Assembly: GCF_002237755.1 (NCBI RefSeq)
Contig: NZ_MWSJ01000010.1
Span: forward strand, 62,001 to 126,000
DNA from: Lysinibacillus sp. KCTC 33748
Lineage (GTDB): Bacteria; Bacillota; Bacilli; Bacillales_A; Planococcaceae
Length of the DNA stretch: 64,000 nt
Direction: 5' to 3'
Below the pieces are notes generated by a model. The model was not told the DNA's origin. It searched no databases and worked only from the letters and a program-made list of their open reading frames with translations. Both the position numbers and the translations under genes were made by a program. Of the stretch, positions 25,811 to 35,201 are shown one piece after another. Positions within the stretch are counted from its first letter, which is position 1; every line of letters starts with the position of its first letter.

Positions 25811-27466
25811 TTGAGGGTTTTGAAAAAATTTCCACGACCAAACGCGATAAAAGGTCAGCTACATCGAGCGCTTTTATGGATTACTTTTATTATTGGTCTA
25901 TGTATTTTTATTCCAACGCTTTACATTGAATATCGGCAAACTATTCAGCATCAGAATGAAGAGATGACGCATTATTTGGATGCTCAAACATATTTTTTTG
26001 AAAGCTGGTTATCAGAACGATCCAGTGATATACATACAATAGCTAATTTAGATTTTGTAAAGAATTATAATTATGAAAAATCGCAAGCTTTTTTTCTAGA
26101 TTTTAAAGAAAAAACAGATTTTACAGACTTAATATTCGTTAATAGAGAAGGCATCGTACAATTTGATACAGTTACTAAATATAGTACAACTGGTGTTGGT
26201 GTTGGAATGGATGTAAAGAATCGTAAGTATTTTCAGGTTGCTACAAAAACGAAACAACCATATATAACAGATATTTTAATTAGTAAAGTTACGAAGAAGC
26301 CTATTCTTGTATTTGCTTCACCGATTCTAAATGCACAACAACAATTCAATGGTGTAGTTTTTGGTGCAGTAAATTTAGACACAATCGATCAACTGCTACA
26401 TGAATCAAGAGTTGGCTTTTTAGGAAAAGCTTATATAATAGATCAGAAAGGTACTATGCTCACCGAATTTAATAATAAACAGCACCGGACTTCTAGCAAA
26501 TATTTAGTGGATGAGCATATCTTGAACGCAGCTAAAAAAAATACAATAAGTGACCTAGAGCTTTATAAAGATGCGAATAATAAGCGAGTTCTTGCTAAAA
26601 GTAAGCCTATAAATGAAGGAAAATGGTTTATCATCTCAGAAATAGGTCTGTTTGAGGCGTATCAGCCATTAATCATTAGAATTTTATTGATAACCTTATG
26701 TTTAGTTGTAGGTTCGTTTTTTACGATTAAAATGATGTTACATCTTTCTAAAAAAATTGAAGAACCAATCCAACAGCTTCTTACAGGCGTTAGAAAAGTA
26801 GAACAAGGATTTTATGATTATCAAATAGATGAACAACAGCTGGCACCTTATGCACATGAATTTCAGGAGCTCTGTTCGTCCTTCAACGAAATGAGTGCTA
26901 AGGTGAAAACAGATACTATCTTACTGAAAGAATTATCAGTTACTTGTCAGTTGACGAAGCTGTATAATCGCCGTTATTTGATTGAACATGGGGAGCTTGT
27001 TTTTCAAAAATGTTTAGAGGAACAAAATCATTGTTCATGTATAGCGATTGATATTGATTTTTTCAAAAAGGTCAATGATACATATGGGCATTTAATCGGT
27101 GATGAAGTTCTAAAACACGTCGCAAATATCATTACAAATTCTGTGCGAGGAATCGACATTATTACAAGATATGGGGGAGAGGAGTTTGTCATTTTATCTC
27201 CAAATACTACGTTAGAGAGCGCAGTAAAGATAGCGGAAAGAGTTCGAAAGCATGTTGAACATCATCCTTATTATGCGGACGATGTTGAGATCAATGTGAC
27301 AGTGAGTATTGGCATCGCAGGGTACGGTCATTCTAAAAACATTTCAACATTTTATGAGTTACTTGACAAGGCGGATCAAGCACTTTATATTGCAAAGGAA
27401 AGCGGTCGAAACCAACTGAGAGTATGTGATTATACTGGTAAAGTTGATTCAAACCAGATGGTTTAG
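25811..27466 (+). CDS. membrane-bound diguanylate cyclase with extracellular dCache-like sensor
   Basis: A 551-residue signalling protein. Two membrane helices (about 19-39 and 287-307) flank a periplasm-facing sensor of Cache type. A HAMP-like linker follows, then a GGDEF domain (about 370-535) with the active-site motif GGEEF. An RGID motif five residues upstream is the inhibitory c-di-GMP-binding I-site, so product feedback is expected. It makes c-di-GMP from two GTP. Start TTG 25811 lies eight bases after GGAGG; the earlier in-frame TTG overlaps that site. It stands alone. Confidence 0.88.
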   Translation: MRVLKKFPRPNAIKGQLHRALLWITFIIGLCIFIPTLYIEYRQTIQHQNEEMTHYLDAQTYFFESWLSERSSDIHTIANLDFVKNYNYEKSQAFFLDFKEKTDFTDLIFVNREGIVQFDTVTKYSTTGVGVGMDVKNRKYFQVATKTKQPYITDILISKVTKKPILVFASPILNAQQQFNGVVFGAVNLDTIDQLLHESRVGFLGKAYIIDQKGTMLTEFNNKQHRTSSKYLVDEHILNAAKKNTISDLELYKDANNKRVLAKSKPINEGKWFIISEIGLFEAYQPLIIRILLITLCLVVGSFFTIKMMLHLSKKIEEPIQQLLTGVRKVEQGFYDYQIDEQQLAPYAHEFQELCSSFNEMSAKVKTDTILLKELSVTCQLTKLYNRRYLIEHGELVFQKCLEEQNHCSCIAIDIDFFKKVNDTYGHLIGDEVLKHVANIITNSVRGIDIITRYGGEEFVILSPNTTLESAVKIAERVRKHVEHHPYYADDVEINVTVSIGIAGYGHSKNISTFYELLDKADQALYIAKESGRNQLRVCDYTGKVDSNQMV

Positions 27467-27494
27467 AAGACTAAATTTGGAAAGTGGTATTTAC

Positions 27495-28280
27495 ATGAAG
27501 GAAATTATACTAAGTAAATTAAAAGAAATTGAAAAAGAGTATCAAGTGAAAATTTTATATGCAGTAGAATCAGGTAGTCGTGCTTGGGGATTTCCTTCCA
27601 AGGATAGCGATTATGATGTTCGTTTCATATATATTCATCAACCTCAGTGGTATCTTTCAATTGACCCTCAAGGAATTGGTGCTAAGAGGGATGTTATAGA
27701 ATTACCTATTAATGATTTGTTGGATATTAGTGGATGGGAAATAACAAAGGCATTAAGGCTATTTCGCAAAAGTAATCCACCTCTATTAGAATGGTTACGA
27801 AGCAATATTGTGTATGACCAACAATATTCATTTATTGACAATGTACTATTACTGGAAAGTGAAGTTTTTTATCCGAATGCAAGTTTATATCACTATTTAA
27901 ACATGGCTAAAAACAATTATCGAGAGTATTTACAGGGATCAGAAGTGAAAATAAAAAAATATTTCTATGTCCTCAGACCAGTTTTAGCATGTAAATGGAT
28001 AGAGAAAAACAATACGGTTCCACCAATTGATTTTCAGGAATTGTTAAATGCAATTATTTCTGAAGGTCCTTTAAAAGCCGAAATTGAGCAACTTTTGCAG
28101 AGGAAAATGGCTGGTGACGAACTAAATATGGAGCCACGTATTGAAAGTATTAATGAGTATTTAGATAAAGAAATAGAACATATTGAGACATACTGTAAGA
28201 GTCTTCACGTTAAAGTCGATGATCCTACACAAAAATTAGATGTGTTATTTAGAAGAACATTGCAAGAAGTGTGGGGATAG
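27495..28280 (+). CDS. RlaP/YcgL-type nucleotidyltransferase
   Basis: A 261-residue protein of the predicted nucleotidyltransferase family PF10127. The core motif AVESGSRAWGFPSKDSDYDV has the G-S-x(10)-D-x-D pattern of DNA polymerase beta-type nucleotidyltransferases. The helical second half is typical of the family. Such proteins are linked to RNA ligase or repair clusters in some bacteria, but the acceptor is unknown. The ATG at 27495 gives the family-typical N-terminus. Confidence 0.75.
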   Translation: MKEIILSKLKEIEKEYQVKILYAVESGSRAWGFPSKDSDYDVRFIYIHQPQWYLSIDPQGIGAKRDVIELPINDLLDISGWEITKALRLFRKSNPPLLEWLRSNIVYDQQYSFIDNVLLLESEVFYPNASLYHYLNMAKNNYREYLQGSEVKIKKYFYVLRPVLACKWIEKNNTVPPIDFQELLNAIISEGPLKAEIEQLLQRKMAGDELNMEPRIESINEYLDKEIEHIETYCKSLHVKVDDPTQKLDVLFRRTLQEVWG

Positions 28281-28364
28281 AAAACTGAATAATTTTAAAT
28301 CGCAAGGTCATACTAAAAAAGGTTTCACTTATGAAATCTAATATTGATGAGGAGGATGGCGCGA

Positions 28365-28517
28365 ATGAGTAGGTTCGAACATTTAGACCCAAAATCTCAA
28401 AAAATCCACCGCAACTGGTCAAGGATTAAGCATTCAAAATCTCAAGTAAATGGTGAAACGGAGATTACTCTCCATAACCGTATCTTGAGAAGTGAAGCAA
28501 AAGCCCGACAGTTTTAA
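28365..28517 (+). CDS. 50-residue basic protein
   Basis: A small basic frame (many Lys, Arg, His) with GGAGGATGG upstream of ATG 28365. A good terminator follows 28 bases after its stop. Codon use, ribosome site and terminator together make a real small gene likely. No family is recognised. Confidence 0.45.
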   Translation: MSRFEHLDPKSQKIHRNWSRIKHSKSQVNGETEITLHNRILRSEAKARQF

Positions 28518-28544
28518 TCATGCTAGAAAAGTAAGTGTCATCAA

Positions 28545-28570
28545 GCCCAGAACATATTCTGGGTTTTTTT
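28545..28570 (+). terminator. rho-independent terminator
   Basis: CCCAGAA pairs with TTCTGGG around a four-base loop and is followed by seven T residues. Confidence 0.75.
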
Positions 28571-28654
28571 GTTTGTTGTTTACGGGGTTCTTCATTCTTG
28601 TTTTGATAAAATGAATATATGAAAAATAAATACAATTTTAGGAGGGGAAAGTAA

Positions 28655-29533
28655 ATGAGCAGCGTAGAAAAACTAAAAAAGGGATTAAAGGAATTTGGCC
28701 TAGAGCATAAAACGGAGGAATTATTACCTCTCGCAAAGGAATCCATTCGAATGATGGTAAATCAAATACCTGAAGAAAAAATACAGATTGGCGTCTCCAA
28801 AGTTGGTGGCTGTCCGGATGTACCATCTGATTTCTCATGGCCACATATAAACGACAATAGAGCGTTGTATTTTCTTTGCCAACTAAATCTAGTAGAAATC
28901 AAGCCTTATGATACAAACAGCTTATTACCTGTGGATGGTGTGCTATCCTTTTTCTATGATGCTGTCGAGCAACCTTGGGGATACGATCCGAAAGATTATG
29001 ATGGCTTTAAAGTTTTCTATTTCTCTCAAGAGACTAGTAGCCTGAATAGAATGGAAATTCCTGTATCATTACTCGAGCATGGTAACATCGACAGCGCGGC
29101 GCTACAATTTAAGAATGAATTGACACTTCCATCATGGGATTCGCCATACTCGATGTATTTAGAAGAGATATTAAGTGAAGAAGAAGCTGATAAATACAGA
29201 GATTTTGAATATGAGTGGATGGAGGAAGGTGATTTGTCTATGGCTACTCACCGGATAGACGGATATCCAGATGCGATTCAAGGTGATATGTATTTAGAAT
29301 GCCAACTGGTGACAAATGGTTTATATTGTGGAGACTCAACAGGATATAGCGATCCTTTACGAAAGGAATTAGAGGAAGGCGCAACTGATTGGCGATTATT
29401 ACTCCAATTTGATACGGAGGATGATCTAGGGCTTATGTGGGGCGATAGTGGCAGATTGTACTTCTGGATACGTGAGGAAGATTGTAAAAATAAACAATTC
29501 GATAAAGCATGGGTTGTTTTACAGTGCTTTTAA
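28655..29533 (+). CDS. DUF1963 (YwqG-like) protein
   Basis: A 292-residue cytoplasmic protein of the DUF1963 family. The diagnostic parts are SKVGGCPDVPSDFSWP, LYFLCQLNLVEI and, near the end, FDTEDDLGLMWGDSGRLYFW. Its biochemical role is unknown. GGAGGGG precedes the ATG. The next gene starts 14 bases after its stop and is probably co-transcribed. Confidence 0.85.
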   Translation: MSSVEKLKKGLKEFGLEHKTEELLPLAKESIRMMVNQIPEEKIQIGVSKVGGCPDVPSDFSWPHINDNRALYFLCQLNLVEIKPYDTNSLLPVDGVLSFFYDAVEQPWGYDPKDYDGFKVFYFSQETSSLNRMEIPVSLLEHGNIDSAALQFKNELTLPSWDSPYSMYLEEILSEEEADKYRDFEYEWMEEGDLSMATHRIDGYPDAIQGDMYLECQLVTNGLYCGDSTGYSDPLRKELEEGATDWRLLLQFDTEDDLGLMWGDSGRLYFWIREEDCKNKQFDKAWVVLQCF

Positions 29534-29547
29534 AGGAGACTGATGGA

Positions 29548-30021
29548 ATGCGTGATATTACATTTATTCAAAACTATTTAACGAATCTTGATGATGAACT
29601 ATTAGAGGAACACGTTTTTTGGATTGACTGGTGTGAAGACAATGCTGATATTGTCCATTATAGCGAGAAACTATTACACACAGGGAAGCTAACGTATGAG
29701 CGTGTTGTAAACAATGAGAGAGGTGTTGATTTATATATTATCTATGGTGATAAAAAATCCCTTGTGGTGATGGAGACGGATGATAGCTGTGATCCAACTA
29801 TCATTGCCTTAAACGAGATTTTACAGCCTGATTATGAAATACGCATGTGGATGGAATCAATAGGCTCAGATACACTAGGCTTTATTTTCCTAACGCCTGA
29901 TGAATGGTCAGCCCTTGAACAGCAATTCGGATTAGAAAACGTAAAAGAGTATTTTATGAGTATTACGGCTGATACAAAAATATTCCGACTTACCTATGAT
30001 GATGTCGAGCAGCTATTGTAG
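29548..30021 (+). CDS. hypothetical protein downstream of DUF1963 gene
   Basis: A 157-residue acidic protein of mixed alpha/beta character with no motif that I recognise; it has DKKSLVVMETDDSCD near the middle. The ATG at 29548 follows AAAGGAG by nine bases and is preferred over the in-frame start at 29509, inside the upstream gene. DUF1963 genes often have small hypothetical neighbours of this kind. Confidence 0.55.
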   Translation: MRDITFIQNYLTNLDDELLEEHVFWIDWCEDNADIVHYSEKLLHTGKLTYERVVNNERGVDLYIIYGDKKSLVVMETDDSCDPTIIALNEILQPDYEIRMWMESIGSDTLGFIFLTPDEWSALEQQFGLENVKEYFMSITADTKIFRLTYDDVEQLL

Positions 30022-30098
30022 AATTTATTTTAATGTATAAAATGGTTCGCAAATAATAAATTTTTGCTTTTGATAAGAGGAAGGAGCATGCAAATTAC

Positions 30099-30437
30099 AT
30101 GAAAAAATATAATTTTACACAAGAATTGGCCAATCAAATCAATAATTATCAATCGATAGATGCTTTTTATACGAAAATCATGAAAACGGTGGAGCCTGCT
30201 AATATTGGCTTCATTTATATAGAACCTGGTGGTGTTGTTGGGATGCACGAGGCGCCCGTACCACAGTTATTTATTGTAATTCAAGGCGAAGGATGGGTTT
30301 GTGGTGAGGACCAAGAGAAAATAATTTTAAAGGCTGGGGAAGGTGTTCTTTGGCAAACAGAAGAGGCACATGAATCTGGGAGTCAATCAGGCTTGACAGC
30401 ACTTGTCATCCAATCCGAGCCAATCCATCTTGCATAG
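30099..30437 (+). CDS. cupin-domain protein
   Basis: A 112-residue single-domain cupin: a beta-barrel with IYIEPGGVVGMHEAPVPQLF (motif 1, reduced histidines) and EGVLWQTEEAHES (motif 2 with one His). The metal site appears incomplete compared with the canonical two-His, one-Glu set. A sensing or small-molecule-binding role is likely. AAGGAG lies 12 bases before the ATG. Confidence 0.7.
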   Translation: MKKYNFTQELANQINNYQSIDAFYTKIMKTVEPANIGFIYIEPGGVVGMHEAPVPQLFIVIQGEGWVCGEDQEKIILKAGEGVLWQTEEAHESGSQSGLTALVIQSEPIHLA

Positions 30438-30483
30438 ATTACATATAAAATGTTTTAACGGAGTAAGTTTTAACTCCGTTGCA

Positions 30484-30976
30484 CTAAGCAGTAAGAGTTA
30501 AGCAAAGTTTAACTGTTTTCAAGAAGTGTCCATCAAATAACTCGTCAAATTCCTCTATTTTTTTAAAAGCCCTTAACCTCGTAAAAGTTCATACCAATCG
30601 TATTTTCCTTTTCTACACATACTAAAAGGGATGTTAAATCTGGAAGCATTTTGATCCCTTCCTGTAATAGAGCTGTACCAATTCCTTTGCCCTGAGTTTC
30701 AGGAAGTAAATATATTGAGAACAGTTCTGCCTCTCCATTTACAACATTTGAAAAATTGGCAAAGCCTACAATCGTTTCTCCAATTATAGCAACTAAGAAT
30801 AAACTTTTTTCCAAACGACCTTGCAATCGGTCTCTACTATAAGCGGCTTGTAAAAAACGATCTTGAACCTCATGAGGGATAATTCCTTCATATGTTTGGT
30901 GCCAACTCTTTTTGGCAATTTCTTGCACAGAAATGATGTCATTCTTTTGCATATGTCGTATAATAATTGAACTCAA
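30484..30976 (-). pseudogene. GNAT acetyltransferase, frameshifted near the C-terminus
   Basis: A GNAT-family N-acetyltransferase with motif A at LFSIYLLPETQGKGIGTALL. Translation probably starts at TTG 30976 after GGTG; the track from 31090 would run through the Nudix gene promoter. The frame stops at 30563 after MNFYEVKGF. Shifting by one base at the T4/A7 run restores a family-like end, KKIEEFDELFDG, continuing to a stop at 30484. A one-base insertion therefore removed the last part of motif B. It may be a real mutation or a sequencing error in a homopolymer. Confidence 0.7.
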
Positions 30977-31045
30977 TACTTTTTCACCTACAATTCCAAT
31001 TTTTCTATTTATTGTAACGTAAATCACGAGAAGGGGGATGACTTC

Positions 31046-31474
31046 ATGCAAGTTATTGAAAAAGCATTTGGCTATATTACGAGAGAGCATGAGGGTCAGT
31101 TACAAGTGCTAGTATTTGAGCAAAATATAGCAGGAGCAGGGATTCAAATTCCGAAAGGCACGGTAGAGGAAGGGGAAACACCGCTAGAAGCAGTAACACG
31201 GGAGATGTTTGAGGAGACGGGGTTAAACTATTTAGTAGTGAAGGGGTTAATTGCCCAAGATTATTTTAATCATCATTCAGGGGTATTACAAAAGCGCTAT
31301 TTTTATCATTTAACGGCAAATGAAAAAAGAGATTCATGGAGGCATTGTCCGACAGGTGTAAACGAGGCAGACTTAGAATTTTCATTTTACTGGATATCAG
31401 ATGAACAAGAAGTAACACTAGCAAAGGGACATGGAGATTATTTATATCGAGTACTAGCTCGTGTGAACAATTGA
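31046..31474 (+). CDS. Nudix hydrolase
   Basis: A 142-residue protein with a complete Nudix box, GTVEEGETPLEAVTREMFEE then TGL, which binds metal and cleaves nucleoside diphosphates linked to another group. The substrate cannot be told from sequence. AGGGGGA lies about eight bases before the ATG. It is divergent from the frameshifted GNAT gene and has its own terminator. Confidence 0.85.
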   Translation: MQVIEKAFGYITREHEGQLQVLVFEQNIAGAGIQIPKGTVEEGETPLEAVTREMFEETGLNYLVVKGLIAQDYFNHHSGVLQKRYFYHLTANEKRDSWRHCPTGVNEADLEFSFYWISDEQEVTLAKGHGDYLYRVLARVNN

Positions 31475-31500
31475 ATCATCTAGAAGGTCCATAATAAATA

Positions 31501-31531
31501 AAACGCGTTTCCGAATTTAGGAAACGCGTTT
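31501..31531. terminator. bidirectional terminator between nudix and metC
   Basis: AAACGCGTTTCC pairs with GGAAACGCGTTT around GAATTTA. Confidence 0.8.
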
Positions 31532-31537
31532 GTTCTA

Positions 31538-32704
31538 TTATATTGTCTTTGCGGCAACCTCTAATGCTTGAGCGAAATCTGCAATCAGATCGTCAACATG
31601 CTCAAGCCCTACTGAGAAACGTAATAAACCATCAGTAATACCACGTTTTGCACGTTCCTCAGGCTCCATTGCTGCATGACTCATTTTAGCAGGGTAGGAT
31701 AAAATCGATTCTACGCCACCTAGAGAGACAGCGAACACTGGAATTTTCATCGCTTCTACAAGTACTTTTGCGGCTTCATAGTTTGGTAGGCGGAAGGATA
31801 ATACTGCACCTGTACTAGTTGACTGATTTTGATGAATTTCATAACCAGGATGTGATGCAAGCCCAGGGTAGTATACTTGCTCGACGAGTGCATTTGTGTC
31901 TAAAAACTCCGCAATCTTTTGTGCCGATTGAGTAGATCGACTAAAACGCACATCTGTTGTTTTCATGTTTTGCAATAAAGTAAAGCAGTCCTGTACACCT
32001 AATATATTGCCGAATGAATTTTGGATAAAGTAAAGATCCTGACCGATCTTTTCATCAGCAGTGACTGTTAATCCTGCAATAATATCGGAATGCCCAGATA
32101 AAAACTTTGTAGCACTATGAATAACAACGTCAACACCTAGTTCAAGTGGACGTTGGTGTAAAGGTGTCATAAAGGTATTGTCTAAAAACGTTAAGCAGTT
32201 ATGCTGCTTGGCAAGTGTTACTACTCCACGAATATCTGTGATGCCAAGTGTTGGATTCGACGGTGTTTCCATATAGAGTAGCTTTGTAGCTGGTGTAATG
32301 GCTGCTTCTATCGCCGCTAAATCTGTGAAGTCGACGAAAGTATGTGAAATACCGAAGCGTGGTAAGACTTTTGAGACGAAGCGGTATGTTCCTCCATAAA
32401 CATCCTCTGTAATGACTATATGATCACCCTGTGATAATAGCATTAATGCTGCAGATACTGCGGCAATTCCAGAAGAATATGCATGAGCTCTGACCCCACC
32501 TTCAAGCTCTGCTACTGCTTTTTCTAATGCATCCCGCGTAGGGTTGCCAGAACGTGCATAATCATATTCGCCGAATTCATCGATACGCTCCTGATGGAAA
32601 GTAGATGATAAATACATAGGTACATTGACTGCACCTTTTTTATTTTCATAACCGTCACGAACACCAGCGTGAATTAAGCTTGTTTCAATATGCTGTTTCA
32701 TCAT
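31538..32704 (-). CDS. metC: cystathionine beta-lyase, MetC-like
   Basis: A 388-residue PLP enzyme of the Cys/Met metabolism family. The PLP lysine lies in VIHSATKFLSGHSDI; substrate-side residues YDYARSGNPTR and the C-terminal SLGGVESILSYP are typical. It cleaves cystathionine to homocysteine, pyruvate and ammonia. Its ATG overlaps the metI stop (TAATG), so the pair is translationally coupled. The exact split between lyase and synthase activities among such paralogues cannot be settled from sequence alone; order as in metI-metC of Bacillus supports this call. Confidence 0.85.
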   Translation of the reverse strand: MMKQHIETSLIHAGVRDGYENKKGAVNVPMYLSSTFHQERIDEFGEYDYARSGNPTRDALEKAVAELEGGVRAHAYSSGIAAVSAALMLLSQGDHIVITEDVYGGTYRFVSKVLPRFGISHTFVDFTDLAAIEAAITPATKLLYMETPSNPTLGITDIRGVVTLAKQHNCLTFLDNTFMTPLHQRPLELGVDVVIHSATKFLSGHSDIIAGLTVTADEKIGQDLYFIQNSFGNILGVQDCFTLLQNMKTTDVRFSRSTQSAQKIAEFLDTNALVEQVYYPGLASHPGYEIHQNQSTSTGAVLSFRLPNYEAAKVLVEAMKIPVFAVSLGGVESILSYPAKMSHAAMEPEERAKRGITDGLLRFSVGLEHVDDLIADFAQALEVAAKTI

Positions 32705-33819
32705 TAAGCCTCTTTTCTAAGGGTATCGAATACTTGTTTTAAATCCGCAATTAAATCTTCAGCTTCTTCAACGCCAATAGAGAAGCGGAGTAATCGGTCA
32801 CAAACACCACGTTCAATGCGCTCTTCATAAGGCATATCCGCATGTGTTTGAGTAGCAGGATATGTAATAAAACTTTCAACACCACCAAGACTTTCAGCGA
32901 ATGTAATTAATTTCAAGTTTCGAAGGAATGGATCTATCCACTCGGCCTTTTTCAAACGGAATGAAAGCATACCACCTTTTCCTGTGTAGAGCACGTCTGT
33001 TACAAGCTCTTCTTCTTCTAAATAGGCAGCAATTGCTTTTGCGTTTGCATCGTGTTGCTTTAATCGAAGATGCAATGTTTTTAATCCACGAATAAGTAAC
33101 CAGGAATCCATCGGACCTAATACCATACCGCTACCATTGTGAATAAAGCCAATGCGTTCTGCTAATTCAGCGCCCTTAGCGACAACTAAACCAGCTAACA
33201 CATCATTATGACCGCCAATATATTTAGTTGCTGAATGAATGACAATGTCTGCACCTAATTCGATTGGACGTTGGAAATAAGGTGTATAGAACGTGTTATC
33301 GACAATTAACCATGCCCCATGCTTGTGAGCTAATTCTGCATATAATTGCAAATCAAATTCCTGCATAAGCGGATTTGTCGGCGTTTCAATAAATAGGGCA
33401 CGCGTATTGTCGGTGATTAATGCTTCTACCTGTTCAACCGATTCGAATTTTGAGTAGACAGGCTTAATATTATATGTTTCTTCAAAGAAATTAAAAAGTC
33501 GATATGTACCACCATATAAATCATCAGGCACCACTAATTCATCACCAGGCTTAAACAATGATAAAACTAATTGAATCGCCGCCATACCAGAGCTACAGGC
33601 AAAGCCCATATCTCCGCCCTCTAAATCCGCAATTCCGGCTTCTAATAGGGCACGAGTTGGATTTTTTGTTCGTGTGTAATCAAAACCAGTGGATTCACCG
33701 ATACCTGTATGTTTGTAAGCTGTCGATAAATGGATTGGTGGGTTAACAGCACCTGTTAACGGATCACTTAAATTGCCAAGTTGTACAAGTTTTGTTTCAA
33801 TACTTCTGCTGTTTGTCAT
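32704..33819 (-). CDS. metI: cystathionine gamma-synthase / O-acetylhomoserine thiolyase, MetI-like
   Basis: A 371-residue PLP enzyme of the same family as its neighbour, with the PLP lysine in VIHSATKYIGGHNDV and FDYTRTKNPTR. It should join an acylated homoserine to cysteine (or sulfide) in methionine synthesis. The ATG at 33819 gives the usual N-terminus, SIETKLVQLGN; the longer frame from 33939 has no homology. No S-box (SAM riboswitch) was recognised in the 120 bases upstream, unlike in Bacillus subtilis. It is the first gene of the metI-metC pair. Confidence 0.85.
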   Translation of the reverse strand: MTNSRSIETKLVQLGNLSDPLTGAVNPPIHLSTAYKHTGIGESTGFDYTRTKNPTRALLEAGIADLEGGDMGFACSSGMAAIQLVLSLFKPGDELVVPDDLYGGTYRLFNFFEETYNIKPVYSKFESVEQVEALITDNTRALFIETPTNPLMQEFDLQLYAELAHKHGAWLIVDNTFYTPYFQRPIELGADIVIHSATKYIGGHNDVLAGLVVAKGAELAERIGFIHNGSGMVLGPMDSWLLIRGLKTLHLRLKQHDANAKAIAAYLEEEELVTDVLYTGKGGMLSFRLKKAEWIDPFLRNLKLITFAESLGGVESFITYPATQTHADMPYEERIERGVCDRLLRFSIGVEEAEDLIADLKQVFDTLRKEA

Positions 33820-34020
33820 GTCGTCACTCTTTTCTTCATCATAATAATGGGGAGTCAAAATATCTAAAAGATTAGAACTTCTTGTCCCAATATTCTCAAT
33901 AATAGTTACCAATTTAACATGTATACTAAAGAAGAACAAGATGATTTCAGAAAATTAGAGAGATTATTTAAATTTAATCATCTAGGAATAGTAGGAGATA
34001 AGTGAGGGAGGAAAATAAAA

Positions 34021-34561
34021 TGAAAAAATGGTTAGTGATAGGTGGGACAGGAATGCTAAAGGATGTTTCTTTATGGCTTATACAGCAAGGTAATCATGTA
34101 ACCGTTATCGGGAGACAACAAAAGAAAATGCAAAATTTGATAGATGAAAATAAAAATGGTTCGAAATTGTCAGCTATATTAGTTGATTATACGAATTACA
34201 ATCGCTTTAAATTGGCCTTAACAGAGTCTCAGTAAAATAATGGATCTTTTGATTGTATTATTGCTTGGATTCATGGCTCTGATAAAAGAGTGTGGGAGTC
34301 ACTTTTAGAAGCAATTCCTACTACAAAAAATAAGATTTTATACCATATAAAAGGCAGTAGCTCTTTCATAAAAAATGACGGTATAAAAAGTTATTTACCA
34401 TGGTTTATCGAGAAGTGAAACTTGGATTTGTCATAGAAAAGAACAACTCTTCAAGATGGCTAACAAATAGTGAAATTGCAAAAGGAATTATTGATGCAAT
34501 AAAACAAGAAATACCGGAAAAACATGTGGGCGTATTTGAACCATGGAGTTTGCGTCCATAA
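34021..34561 (+). pseudogene. short-chain dehydrogenase-like gene, broken
   Basis: The frame starts MKKWLVIGGTGMLKDVSLWL, a Rossmann NAD(P)-binding motif. A TAA at 34233 interrupts it, the same frame then continues FDCIIAWIHGSDKRVWESLL to a TGA near 34420, and the expected C-terminus (KLGFVIEKNNSSRWLTNSEI and then EPWSLRP) is found in another frame. So at least one nonsense codon and one frameshift are present. GAGGGAGG precedes the start. Confidence 0.75.
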
Positions 34562-34576
34562 ATAAATCTCTTCAAT

Positions 34577-34633
34577 AAAAAAGAATCTGCCCATTACCTC
34601 GGCTTATCCGTGGTAATGGGCAGATTTTTTTGA
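34577..34633. terminator. terminator shared by the SDR pseudogene and mscL
   Basis: AGAATCTGCCCATTACC pairs with GGTAATGGGCAGATTTTTTT; the long stem can act in both directions. Confidence 0.8.
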
Positions 34634-34640
34634 ATATGGT

Positions 34641-35030
34641 TTAAGCTTGTTCTTTTTTTAATAAATCTCGAATTTCTTTTAGAAGCTCTTCTTTAGAATC
34701 TAATTCTGGTGCTGGCTCTTCCACAACAGCCTCTTCTTTTTTGCGAGATAGTTTGGTCATAATTCGTAATGCCATGAAAATTGCAAAGGCGATAATTAAA
34801 AAGTCAAGAATCGACTGTAAAAATACGCCTAACTGAATTTGAGCTTCACCTGAACCATACTTAAAGCTTTTTGTTAAATCAATACCACCAGTTAAGATAC
34901 CGACTAATGGCATAATGATATTTTCAACTAAGGAGGTAACAATTTTACCGAAAGCACCACCGATTACTACTGCCACTGCTAGATCGACAATATTGCCTTT
35001 CATAGCAAACTCTTTAAAGTCTTTCCACAA
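34641..35030 (-). CDS. mscL: large-conductance mechanosensitive channel
   Basis: A 129-residue MscL. The start [20 protein letters not shown] is the amphipathic helix and first membrane helix; the second helix spans [20 protein letters not shown], followed by a charged C-terminal bundle. It opens on osmotic downshock to release solutes. TTG 35030 is the start: AGGGAGG lies eight bases upstream and WKDF is the usual N-terminus. The ATG at 35057 would precede the ribosome site. Standalone gene. Confidence 0.92.
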   Translation of the reverse strand: MWKDFKEFAMKGNIVDLAVAVVIGGAFGKIVTSLVENIIMPLVGILTGGIDLTKSFKYGSGEAQIQLGVFLQSILDFLIIAFAIFMALRIMTKLSRKKEEAVVEEPAPELDSKEELLKEIRDLLKKEQA

Positions 35031-35201
35031 AACAAATTCCTCCCTATAATTATCCATAAAATTAATCGAATTATATTTTACTATATTTTTCCCTATCTTT
35101 TCAACTACTAAAATAGTGGTAAATATATTCGGAAAAATCTACTACATATAACGGTAATTTTGGTAAAATAGAAATAGTATTAGAGAGATTAGGTGTGACA
35201 T

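Noticed and set aside
33820..33960. S-box (SAM) riboswitch before metI
   Set aside because: No conserved S-box blocks or terminator found in the upstream sequence.
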